From an uncultured Clostridia bacterium (GTDB lineage: Bacteria; Bacillota; Clostridia; Lachnospirales; Lachnospiraceae), in NCBI GenBank assembly GCA_947303805.1, contig CAMYZE010000004.1:124001-188000 (forward strand): 64,000 bases of DNA, given 5' to 3'. Of this stretch, positions 18,737-27,541 are shown piece by piece. How positions within the stretch are numbered: the stretch's first letter is position 1; each line of letters starts with the position of its first letter. Below the pieces are notes generated by a model. That model worked only from the letters and a program-made list of their open reading frames with translations, was not told where the DNA came from and did no database searches. A program made the position numbers and the translations under genes.

Positions 18737-21319
18737 TTATTTATAAGTTACCATAATCATAGGTCGTACTGCGAAATCATCTGTTGTCACATAATCTCCC
18801 CTCATAACAATCTCACCATTTGCTGACACATTCACTATGTGACTATCAGTGTCTCCGACAGTCCTAGTCCACCAATCTACATAGCCATCTTCATTTACAT
18901 ATCCACCAACTGACTTAAAGTGTTCTGTAGCTTTGCACTTCAAATCGTTTTCACTTACATACTTCTTAAGTTCTTCATATGATGGTAAAAAAACTCTATC
19001 GTAGGTTACATTCGCATCTGCAGACCTATACTCTGGATTTTTATGATTATCCAAATGACTGGTTAAAATAAACTTTGCACCGACATTTTCAAATGCTTCA
19101 TTGTAGAATTCATTATTTAGCCATTTTCTTATTTCACTTTTTTGCCATATCGTGGATGCGTACACCCCATTATATTTTTTTCGTTCAAGAGCATATTTTG
19201 ACATGAGAAGTTCAGTCTTCATCTCTTCGTTCTTGTCTACAATTATCCATTCAATCGGTTCTTTCTTTTTATCATCATTAATATAGTAAGAACCTAGTTC
19301 AACTGTGTCACCAATATTTTTTTCTATCTCTACTGCGAACTTCATCTTGTCTCCACTTCCAAAATACTGCCACTCATTTCCTACCTTTCTCCACTCAAGA
19401 CTTTCAATGGCAGTTTTAAAAATTAATTGCGCATAGGCATCCGTCCCAAGTCCATGTATATGTGTTCCGTCACTCATAAAATACTCTTTATGAGTTTTCA
19501 TTGTACTATACCAATCTGCAAGATGGCAATTATCATGTGTATCAGCAAATCTTCTTATAGCTTCGTTTCTCTGTTGCTCTTGCACCACATATGGTATGGC
19601 CACAGTAAGAATTACCATCATCCTTCCATCTAGGTTCTCATATATTTCTTCAAGCACATCTACTCTTATATCCTTATCTGAGTTTGTGCCAAGTGCTATT
19701 ACAACCACATCACCAAGTTCACCTTTTTCTTTCATTTCATAGAAAATTGGAAGCGCCTTCCTGAGTTGTCTATTGCCTTCTGCATTAATTACAGCATTTG
19801 GAAAGTATACTGAAAGAGAACCCCTAGAGCCCTGAGTAACCGAGTCACCTATGAAGGATATTTTCATATTACGATTTTCAAGAAACTCTTCTCTAGTGAG
19901 AATCGCATCGCCACCTATCAAGGCATTTACCATATTCATTCTTTGAAACACTGTCTGAACCTTATAAGAGTGAAATTCCTCGTTTGTCACAAGCAACCTT
20001 CCATCTTTATCATATATGTCTCCATCATTTATAATACCACTTTGCACGTCGGATCCTGTAGCAATGATTTCTTCATTTAAATACTCGTAGGTTTCACTTT
20101 CATTCGTGAGCCAAGCTGTATCATTTTTATCTTCACTCTTTGGCGCAGTTCCCACTTCATTTCGAATCAATAAAGAAGACCCCAATATCATGAAAATAGA
20201 CACCAGTAATAGTATAGTAGACAATTTCTTGTTGCAATGATTAAAAAATATTAATTGTGATAACCTATATACTACTTCGGTCACAATTATTGTGGTAAGT
20301 ATAATAGCAATAAAAAATATTCTCATGTTCACATTTACATGTGCTAAAAGTCTATTTGAAAAAATAATTATAGGATGATGAACTAAATATACAATATAAC
20401 TTCTATTAACTACTACAGTCGTTGTTTTATCGAAAACATTCTTGAATTTACTGATTTTTACACTTGATTCCAAGCTTATCTTGTCTTCACCATACAATAT
20501 TAGAAGTAGACATCCACAAAATATAGAATATACTATGATAATACCCATGACCTCGGAATCAGTGTCAAAATTTACAATCATGGCATAAATCATTATAAGT
20601 GTCAAAACGATTCCTAAAAGTCGAATAAAGTTTTTACTTTTCTTTATAAGACCATAAAAACCATCAGCTACCAAGGCTGCCATAGCTCCAATTAAAAAAG
20701 TTGCTATTCGCGAATCAAAGCCATAGTAAATTCTTGTAAGATTTGTCCCTTTTTTTACCAGATAGATAGATAGTGCAACCGACAAAACCGTTAAAACAAA
20801 AAATGAAAACAAGTATTTATTTTTATTTGATTTTTTATAAGTCGTAAATAAAAGTAAATAAAAAAATACATAAAATTGAAACTCTAGCGACAGTGCCCAT
20901 ACATGTGTTAGCGGTTTTATACTGTTCATGGCCTCAAAATAAGACTCATTTCTAAATATCTGAGCATAGTTATTAACCGAAAGTATGCTGCTCACTGCAT
21001 CAACTGGATATTGAATTAGGAAGTTTTTGAAGTAAAAATACATTATGACAGTGACAATGATTATAGTGATAACTAGTGCTGGATAAAGTTTTAGAATCTT
21101 AGCATATATCTTATTTACAGCATCTTTAATGGTCACAGACTTTTCTCTATCTACAATTTTCTTCATAGATAGAAATCCTGCCATTACAAAAAATATAACC
21201 ACTCCAAGATAACCACTTGGCACAATATTTGGCATCAAGTGATATAAAAATACACCAAGAAGCGCTACGATTCTCAGTGCATCAAAAGATTTTATATATT
21301 TATTATCATTCTTTTTCAT
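18737..21319 (-). CDS. Acyltransferase_3 / SGNH / DUF6273 fusion protein
   Basis: 860 residues in three parts. Residues 1-370 are an OafA/OatA-type acyltransferase 3 membrane domain: FDALRIVALLGVFLYH with its catalytic-type His, then about ten helices. Residues 480-650 are an SGNH domain (SFIGDSVTQG, ALGTNSD, DGTHIHGLG). Residues 675-858 are one DUF6273 domain (VELGSYYI...IEWIIVDK, ending RPMIMV). Fusions of the first two are known from peptidoglycan O-acetyltransferase OatA: the membrane part passes acetyl groups outward and the SGNH part transfers them to glycan. The added DUF6273 could position the substrate; that is inference. It is co-oriented with DUF6273 lipoproteins upstream and an SGNH lipoprotein downstream. 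Confidence 0.85.
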   Translation of the reverse strand: MKKNDNKYIKSFDALRIVALLGVFLYHLMPNIVPSGYLGVVIFFVMAGFLSMKKIVDREKSVTIKDAVNKIYAKILKLYPALVITIIIVTVIMYFYFKNFLIQYPVDAVSSILSVNNYAQIFRNESYFEAMNSIKPLTHVWALSLEFQFYVFFYLLLFTTYKKSNKNKYLFSFFVLTVLSVALSIYLVKKGTNLTRIYYGFDSRIATFLIGAMAALVADGFYGLIKKSKNFIRLLGIVLTLIMIYAMIVNFDTDSEVMGIIIVYSIFCGCLLLILYGEDKISLESSVKISKFKNVFDKTTTVVVNRSYIVYLVHHPIIIFSNRLLAHVNVNMRIFFIAIILTTIIVTEVVYRLSQLIFFNHCNKKLSTILLLVSIFMILGSSLLIRNEVGTAPKSEDKNDTAWLTNESETYEYLNEEIIATGSDVQSGIINDGDIYDKDGRLLVTNEEFHSYKVQTVFQRMNMVNALIGGDAILTREEFLENRNMKISFIGDSVTQGSRGSLSVYFPNAVINAEGNRQLRKALPIFYEMKEKGELGDVVVIALGTNSDKDIRVDVLEEIYENLDGRMMVILTVAIPYVVQEQQRNEAIRRFADTHDNCHLADWYSTMKTHKEYFMSDGTHIHGLGTDAYAQLIFKTAIESLEWRKVGNEWQYFGSGDKMKFAVEIEKNIGDTVELGSYYINDDKKKEPIEWIIVDKNEEMKTELLMSKYALERKKYNGVYASTIWQKSEIRKWLNNEFYNEAFENVGAKFILTSHLDNHKNPEYRSADANVTYDRVFLPSYEELKKYVSENDLKCKATEHFKSVGGYVNEDGYVDWWTRTVGDTDSHIVNVSANGEIVMRGDYVTTDDFAVRPMIMVTYK

Positions 21320-21343
21320 CTACTTAATTACACTATAATAATT

Positions 21344-23035
21344 TTACTTTACTACGAAAGTTCCATCTGTCAAAACTATAGGAGCGCCATGACCATTAAA
21401 AATTTTTTGAGCCTCAGTTAAAGACATGCTTTTACCAAAGTCATTGTCTCTATAAAACATATAAGTGCCTAGTCCATCTTCAGAATTTGTATAATAATCA
21501 TACATATCATAAGTTTCCAGGTCTCTATCTTTCAAGTAAACTGTATCATAATAATAAACTGTATAATTATGTATTTTATAAATCCTATCTCTTTCACTTT
21601 CAGAAAATAAATTGTAATCAATCGAATCGTCACTATTTTCCTGTATGTAATACTTTACAATAAAATTATCAGGATACAATGAAATCTTATAAGTCTGTTC
21701 TTTTGGTATCACAAAGTTATTCACTTCTATCATAGTTGGATAATATTTTTTATTATAATCCGGATAATTCTCAATTCGCCCTTCTTGCAACTTAAATATC
21801 ACTACTAAATTTCCATTATTATAAAATAACATCTCTTTAACATCATCCTTATCTATGTCTCTTAAGCCATATGTAAAAGTGCAGCTTCCATCATTATTCA
21901 TTGCGATTAATGACTTTGAATTACTATAATAAGAATCGCTAAAATAAGTTTTCTTCAAGTACTTAACTTGATCTTCTAATTGTCTAAACGCAAGTTCGAA
22001 ATATTCCATTTCCCAACTATTTAACCCAATATCAACTTTTACCTCTTGAGTAGTATTACTTTCTACATTTGCATTAACTACTTGATTGTGACCAAGCATC
22101 TTATTCGCTTTTTCGTTACTTATATTTGCTGTATCTATCAAAATCATAGGTCTAACGCCAACTCCCGAATCAGTATCTTGAACAGTATTGAAAGTTCCAT
22201 CATACCACACAATCTCAACATAATTTGTATAAGGACCACTATCATAACTGAATTTTGTCCTAGTCCAATACACTCCACAATCTTTATACCAACCATTTTC
22301 TTTTGCGATATCTAGTTTTATTCTATACTGCCTATAAATATTTTTTGCAAACTCAGTTGGTTTTGCTGCAACCTTTCTCACATGTAATTGATCATTGCTA
22401 TTATCACTAGGTCTTCCAAAATACTCTATCAACTCATCAAAGCCAATCAAAGTAACTAAGTCATTTGTTGTCATACCTTCATAGATATGTCCCTTATTGC
22501 TGGTCTCGCTGTGGACATCTATATAATAATTCTTGTAGTTATCTCTTAATATAAAAGATTTTTCTTCTTCATCAAATGCATCATTATAGAAATAAGAATT
22601 GAGCCAATTTCTTAGTCCTGACTCGTTCCACTCTATAAAACCACTTCCATCATAATATTCATATTTATCTAATATATATTTGCTAAGCAATAAAAGTTTA
22701 GTCCCATCCTTTTTTAAAACTATCCATTCAATTTCCTCTTCACCATTTTCTTTATTGTTATCTTGCTCATATTTTCCAAATTTTATGCTTTCAAATGTCT
22801 CTGCCATCTCACTTATGCCATAATCTGATACTGTCTTTATAGTGTCAAAACCTACACTTTTATCTTCAGCATTATTTAAAACTGTCTCTGTTACCTTACT
22901 CGTGCTCCCATTGGCAGCTTTATTTATAACTTCACTACTGCTTGATTTTCTATCAACTTTTGATACACCATTACTACATGCAAAAGTTAATATACAAACC
23001 ATAAACACAAGTGATATTCTCAATAATCTATTCAT
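21344..23035 (-). CDS. Lipoprotein with one DUF6273 domain and a unique C-terminal domain
   Basis: 563 residues from ATG 23,035. An in-frame GTG at 23,062 is possible but would precede the signal sequence with polar residues. The lipobox is LTFAC before SNG. One DUF6273 unit follows (IKFGKYEQD...IEWIVLKK, SGLRNWLNSYFY, closing GVRPMILID, ending near residue 300). The remaining 260 residues hold a Tyr/Asp-rich region with GLRDIDKDDVKEMLFYNNGN, which resembles domains in surface proteins that report on secretion or calcium-like acidic loops. The function is unknown. It overlaps the preceding DUF6273 gene region and lies directly before the acyltransferase fusion. Confidence 0.75.
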   Translation of the reverse strand: MNRLLRISLVFMVCILTFACSNGVSKVDRKSSSSEVINKAANGSTSKVTETVLNNAEDKSVGFDTIKTVSDYGISEMAETFESIKFGKYEQDNNKENGEEEIEWIVLKKDGTKLLLLSKYILDKYEYYDGSGFIEWNESGLRNWLNSYFYNDAFDEEEKSFILRDNYKNYYIDVHSETSNKGHIYEGMTTNDLVTLIGFDELIEYFGRPSDNSNDQLHVRKVAAKPTEFAKNIYRQYRIKLDIAKENGWYKDCGVYWTRTKFSYDSGPYTNYVEIVWYDGTFNTVQDTDSGVGVRPMILIDTANISNEKANKMLGHNQVVNANVESNTTQEVKVDIGLNSWEMEYFELAFRQLEDQVKYLKKTYFSDSYYSNSKSLIAMNNDGSCTFTYGLRDIDKDDVKEMLFYNNGNLVVIFKLQEGRIENYPDYNKKYYPTMIEVNNFVIPKEQTYKISLYPDNFIVKYYIQENSDDSIDYNLFSESERDRIYKIHNYTVYYYDTVYLKDRDLETYDMYDYYTNSEDGLGTYMFYRDNDFGKSMSLTEAQKIFNGHGAPIVLTDGTFVVK

Positions 23036-23043
23036 ATAACTAC

Positions 23044-24579
23044 TTAATTCTCCTTTATCCACATTGCAGGCCTTATTCCTTGCTGATTATTTGAAGGATT
23101 TCCTTTTAAATCTATTTTCCCAGAGCTACTTACTATAGAAATTCTATTCTCTTTACTGCCAGGGGTTCTAAGCGCCCATGATGATACCCTCGTCTTATCA
23201 AATGGCTTTGCTTCCAACAAATTTATATTGTCCATCCCTATGTATTTCATAACTTCATCATAACTGAGTAAAAACACTTTATCCAATGTGTACTCTTCCG
23301 ATTTTAGTGATGTTGAATTATCACTAGTCTTTATGTTTACACTTTGTATCTTTTTCTTTTCTTCATCATTAAACACTAGATTATAAAATTCATCATTTAA
23401 ATAGATCCTGGCATTACTATCTTTCCAATGTACTTCATCTACTTTCTTCTTATTATATTTCACTTTAGTAACTACATCTTTTGAAAGAAGTAGTTTCATA
23501 CCATTCTCTTTAGCTATCACATACCAAATCAATTCGACATTATTTTTATCATCTAACCATCTACCAAGTTTTACTGTATCATATTTAGAAAGTTCTGCTT
23601 CTTTTTTATCTTCAATTACTTTATAGTCAGCTGATACATCTCTTACCTCTTTACTCAAGTCTATTCTTGCCATGTCATAACTTTCTTTTAACTTAATAGT
23701 AATACACGGTCTTATGCCATATCTTTTATCATAAATATTTACTTTGTGATTATATTTCCCATTTGCTCTAATGACAGCTAAGTCGGATTCTGTAATTTTC
23801 ACGTTTCTAATCCAATAATCGCTATAGCCTTTGTACCAATCATTGTGATAGTCTACATTTAAGTTTTTCTGTTTTATCGCATAGTCAGTACCTTTTGCAG
23901 CTTTGAGTTTAGACTCATCTTCATCTATTCCACCTTTTCCCAAAAAGTGAAATAATTCTTCTTCGTTTAAAATATATAATTTATCTTCTGTATGATTTCC
24001 TCCAAATGTATAGTGCTCGTAATCTTTCACATAAGTATTATCTAGGTAAGTTGTATTAATTAAACTCTTTTCTTCATCATTAAAAAGTTCATCATACATC
24101 GTCCCACTCATCCACTTTCTAAGCGTGCTATGTTCCCAATCTGAAGCTAAATCATATATATTTGAATCATAAATATATGCACCTCGTTCAAATCGTGGTT
24201 TTTCATTATTATACTGAGCAGAGTCAAGTACATATTTTGACATAAGATATGCATTGTTATCATCTCTATATAATAAAATCCATTCTACTGGCTCTTTATT
24301 ATAAATTCCATATTCATCTTTAAACTGTTGATAATTTCCAAATTTTACAGTTTCAAGTTCATCTATGCTAGTAAAAGTAGTACAAGACGATACCATCTTC
24401 ATTGATTTTAATCTACTTACAAATTCATCTTTGTTAAAAATATTATTATTAGCAAATGTCATTAAATTGCAGCAAAAAAATAAACCTAGACCAACAAATA
24501 ACTTCAACAACTTAAATACATTGATTTTACTATTCGAGCCTCTCATAAATCTATATCTATAACTCAGACACCGCTCCAT
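23044..24579 (-). CDS. Secreted protein with two DUF6273 domains
   Basis: 511 residues. A long basic N-terminus leads to a hydrophobic signal segment (LLKLFVGLGLFFCCNLMTFA). Cleavage after TFA is likely; a lipobox is not clear although two Cys lie in the segment. Two DUF6273 units follow: one from VKFGNYQQF to GIRPCITI, and one from VKLGRWLDD to GIRPAMWI at the C-terminus. The ATG at 24,579 lies inside the 3' end of the ROK kinase gene (23-base overlap), so the surface genes look joined to the glycogen transcript. No enzyme motif seen. Confidence 0.7.
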   Translation of the reverse strand: MERCLSYRYRFMRGSNSKINVFKLLKLFVGLGLFFCCNLMTFANNNIFNKDEFVSRLKSMKMVSSCTTFTSIDELETVKFGNYQQFKDEYGIYNKEPVEWILLYRDDNNAYLMSKYVLDSAQYNNEKPRFERGAYIYDSNIYDLASDWEHSTLRKWMSGTMYDELFNDEEKSLINTTYLDNTYVKDYEHYTFGGNHTEDKLYILNEEELFHFLGKGGIDEDESKLKAAKGTDYAIKQKNLNVDYHNDWYKGYSDYWIRNVKITESDLAVIRANGKYNHKVNIYDKRYGIRPCITIKLKESYDMARIDLSKEVRDVSADYKVIEDKKEAELSKYDTVKLGRWLDDKNNVELIWYVIAKENGMKLLLSKDVVTKVKYNKKKVDEVHWKDSNARIYLNDEFYNLVFNDEEKKKIQSVNIKTSDNSTSLKSEEYTLDKVFLLSYDEVMKYIGMDNINLLEAKPFDKTRVSSWALRTPGSKENRISIVSSSGKIDLKGNPSNNQQGIRPAMWIKEN

Positions 24580-25507
24580 AAAATCCAGCTTTGTTCTTTA
24601 ATTTAGCAATCATTATTTTAGGAAATGTCTTTGTGATAAATACTTTTTCTTTTAGATGTTTCATAATAATATCTGTGATAAATTTACCTTCATTTGATAC
24701 ACCACCACCTATAAGTATAATCTCTGGTTCATACACAAGCATGATAATAGATATAACCATACTAAGATAGTCAAGTGATTTTTCAAGTGCTATAAGTGAT
24801 TTTTCTTCTCCTTCTTTAGCTCGCCTTATAACATCTTGAGCACCATGAGCAGTGTCTGTGTTGTACATTCTATTGTATACATTTGCTATACCTCTACCAC
24901 CAGTCACTGTTTCAAGACAACCTGTATTTCCACAATTACATTTCATTGCATTTTCTGAAAAATCAACTTTTAGATGTGAAAGCTCTCCTGCTACACCACT
25001 CTTTCCTTCTATAAGTTTACCATTTATAATTATACCAATTCCCACCGCTGTGCCAAGAGTCATAAGACAGATTGACTTATATTTACTTCTAAGTGTCTTT
25101 TGGTACTCTCCAAGTGCTGCTGCATTTGCATCATTATAAACTCTTACATTGACTTTATTGCCAATTCTTTTTTTAGTTTCTTTAACCAAATCATATTTTT
25201 TCTTCCAGTTGATGTTCACTGCTCTTAAAACCTGGTTATTGACTACTGGTCCCGGTATTGCATAACCAATACCTGCTATTTTTGACTTGGTCACGCCATA
25301 TTTATTATCATCACAATATTTCTCAATGGCATTAAGCATATCATTCGCTATTGCTTTCTCTGCATTCTTTTCTCTAAACTCAGTTTCTACAGCAAACTGC
25401 TCTATAATTTTTTTATTTCCATCAAAAATGCCAAACTTAATCGTGGTGCCGCCGACATCCACCCCTATGTAAAATTTTTTTAAGTTGAATTTCTGATTCT
25501 TACTCAT
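24557..25507 (-). CDS. ROK family sugar kinase (glucokinase-like)
   Basis: 316 residues. The N-terminal phosphate-binding loop is GVDVGGTTIKFGIFD. The ROK zinc motif CNCGNTGCLETVTGGRGI is near residue 190, preceded by GKSGVAGELSHL with the usual His. The second phosphate motif is IILIGGGVSNEG. It probably phosphorylates glucose released from glycogen or maltodextrin; the preceding genes are glycogen enzymes and a GH13 hydrolase. There is no N-terminal DNA-binding domain, so it is a kinase and not a ROK repressor. Confidence 0.88.
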   Translation of the reverse strand: MSKNQKFNLKKFYIGVDVGGTTIKFGIFDGNKKIIEQFAVETEFREKNAEKAIANDMLNAIEKYCDDNKYGVTKSKIAGIGYAIPGPVVNNQVLRAVNINWKKKYDLVKETKKRIGNKVNVRVYNDANAAALGEYQKTLRSKYKSICLMTLGTAVGIGIIINGKLIEGKSGVAGELSHLKVDFSENAMKCNCGNTGCLETVTGGRGIANVYNRMYNTDTAHGAQDVIRRAKEGEEKSLIALEKSLDYLSMVISIIMLVYEPEIILIGGGVSNEGKFITDIIMKHLKEKVFITKTFPKIMIAKLKNKAGFYGAVSEL

Positions 25508-25519
25508 AATTGTTTGCCT

Positions 25520-27448
25520 CTACATGATTTTTAATACTTTATATCCCAGCGGATTCATATCCACCTCAAGTTTATTATCATATATGTTTATAATTTCTCC
25601 ACTAAGTAAATCCTCTGCCTCTTTACCTTCTATGCCTATCTCGACATGCTCACCTTCATTATAGAATATTCCTCTATTAATAACTACCACTAATTTTTCA
25701 TCTTCAGTAAATCTCTCAAACGCAAATGTGTGATTGCCAGTGTATAAAGTTCTAAATCCACCATTAGCAAATACATTGGTTTTCTTTCTCATCTCGCCAA
25801 GAGCCACATAGTGAGCGCAAAGTTCCGTGTCCTCTTTACCCCATGGATATGGCTTTCTATTATACGGATCATTATATCCAAATACTCCAATCTCATCACC
25901 ATAATATAAGAGTGGCGTTCCCGGCACCGTATACTGCAAAACCGATAGTGCTTTTAGTCTACTTACTGCAAGTAAATATTTATCTCTATCAATCGTGTGA
26001 GCTTTTTTATCTTCATCACTCACTTCATTTACATCTCTTGAATCAGAAAGCTGAGTTATAATTCTCACTCTATCATGACCATCTACAAGATTTAAATTTG
26101 CATTAAAGTATTCTTTTGGATAGTTTTCCATCTGCTTATAAAAAAACTCCGAAAGTTCATAAGCAGATATTTTACCCTCCATAAAATTTATCGCATTATT
26201 CATAAACGGATAATTCATAACTGATTTTAGAGATCCATTTATAAAATATTTTCTGTTCTTATCATAAGATACCTTATTGGTAGCATCTTCCCACACTTCT
26301 CCAATAAGTATGCTATCCTTATTGACCTTATCCATAGCCTTTCTTACTTCAACTATAAACTCATCTGGAAGTTCATCTGCCACATCAAGTCTAAATCCAA
26401 CTATACCAGTTCTCATCCAATGTTTAATAACTGAGTTAAGTCCCTTACATATAAAGTCAACATATGAAGGATACATTTCATTTACTTCTGGAAGGTCTGA
26501 AACTCCCCACCAGCTCTCATACACATCTGGATATTTTATAAAATTGTACCAAGGATAATATTTTGAATGCTCACTATTGTAGGCACCAACACTATCATAA
26601 TTATTGAACTTATTGAAATAAATTGAATCCGCACCCTGATGGCTAAATACACCATCAAGTATAATTCCTATGCCCTCTTTCTTTGCAGCATGGACAAATG
26701 ATTTAAAACTTTTATCATCACCCAAAAATGAATCTATCTTCATGTAGTCACCGATGTCATATCTATGATTACTTCTCGCTTCAAAAATTGGGTTTAAATA
26801 AATACAAGTCACTCCAAGTGATTTTAAATATGAAAGTTTCTCCTCTATTCCCTTTAGTGTACCACCATAGAACTCAAAATCTAGGACACCACCATCTTCT
26901 GTTCTTACATATTCCGGATGCTTGTACCAATCATCGACGAAAGTCTTGCCATGATTTTTTCCTTCTATTCTTTTTAAAGTATTTTCTTTTCTCTCCTCAT
27001 AGTCTTCACCACGATTAAATCTATCGGGAAAAATTTGGTAGACGATCCCCTCTTTAAACCAGTTTGGCGACTTGTCATCTTTAAATACAGTTAACTGGAA
27101 ACTTTTTGGGCTATTATCTACTAGAACACCCTCTCCACCTGACTGTAAATCGTTATTTGAATAAAAAAACTTTTCATCAATGCTCTGTAGTATAAAATGA
27201 TACCATATGAGAGCAGGTGATTTCGGAGTTTTGAATTTGGCAATGTATATTTCTTCATTATTATTTTCTGATTCTTTTTCCATCTCAATCTCAGGAAGTT
27301 TATTATCATCCTGCCACATGGCAAGATAACACTTAAGCCCCTTAATGTGGTCAGTCACCTTAAGTCTAAATGTCACTTCAGTCCCAGTTTTAACTGCACC
27401 AAAAGGTTGCCTATAAAACTCATCTCTCGAATTAAAATATACTTTCAT
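25520..27448 (-). CDS. GH13 alpha-glycosidase (neopullulanase / maltodextrin hydrolase type)
   Basis: 642 residues. An N-terminal beta domain of about 115 residues, like those of neopullulanases, precedes the GH13 barrel. Conserved region I reads ILDGVFSHQG, the nucleophile region GFRLDVADELP and the acid/base region LIGEVWEDATN. The fourth region has GHD in place of the common NHD. A signal peptide is absent, so it acts in the cytoplasm, degrading maltodextrins or glycogen branches alongside glycogen phosphorylase. A strong AAGGAG lies 6-8 bases before ATG 27,448. Confidence 0.9.
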   Translation of the reverse strand: MKVYFNSRDEFYRQPFGAVKTGTEVTFRLKVTDHIKGLKCYLAMWQDDNKLPEIEMEKESENNNEEIYIAKFKTPKSPALIWYHFILQSIDEKFFYSNNDLQSGGEGVLVDNSPKSFQLTVFKDDKSPNWFKEGIVYQIFPDRFNRGEDYEERKENTLKRIEGKNHGKTFVDDWYKHPEYVRTEDGGVLDFEFYGGTLKGIEEKLSYLKSLGVTCIYLNPIFEARSNHRYDIGDYMKIDSFLGDDKSFKSFVHAAKKEGIGIILDGVFSHQGADSIYFNKFNNYDSVGAYNSEHSKYYPWYNFIKYPDVYESWWGVSDLPEVNEMYPSYVDFICKGLNSVIKHWMRTGIVGFRLDVADELPDEFIVEVRKAMDKVNKDSILIGEVWEDATNKVSYDKNRKYFINGSLKSVMNYPFMNNAINFMEGKISAYELSEFFYKQMENYPKEYFNANLNLVDGHDRVRIITQLSDSRDVNEVSDEDKKAHTIDRDKYLLAVSRLKALSVLQYTVPGTPLLYYGDEIGVFGYNDPYNRKPYPWGKEDTELCAHYVALGEMRKKTNVFANGGFRTLYTGNHTFAFERFTEDEKLVVVINRGIFYNEGEHVEIGIEGKEAEDLLSGEIINIYDNKLEVDMNPLGYKVLKIM

Positions 27449-27463
27449 GTCTATCTCCTTTTA

Positions 27464-27541
27464 CCGCTCGCAAAGCTCGCGGCTACGATGTACGGGCAAG
27501 TTGCTAAGCTCCCTATATGTACGGGCGAGCTATGCGAGCCC
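27464..27541. repeat. Dispersed intergenic repeat, copy D (composite, overlaps glgA stop)
   Basis: Three modules in tandem: CGCTCGCAAAGCTCGCGGCTACGATGTA, given here as GCTCG...CGAGC-type arms, then ACGGGCAAGTTGCTAAGCTCC, then ACGGGCGAGCTATGCGAGCCC. The last is a perfect-looking palindrome (GGGCGAGCTATGCGAGCCC, one central mismatch zone). The glgA stop codon (27,530-27,532) lies inside it. Confidence 0.75.

Noticed and set aside
24557..25507. ROK transcriptional repressor
   Set aside because: There is no N-terminal DNA-binding domain; the protein starts at the kinase phosphate loop.
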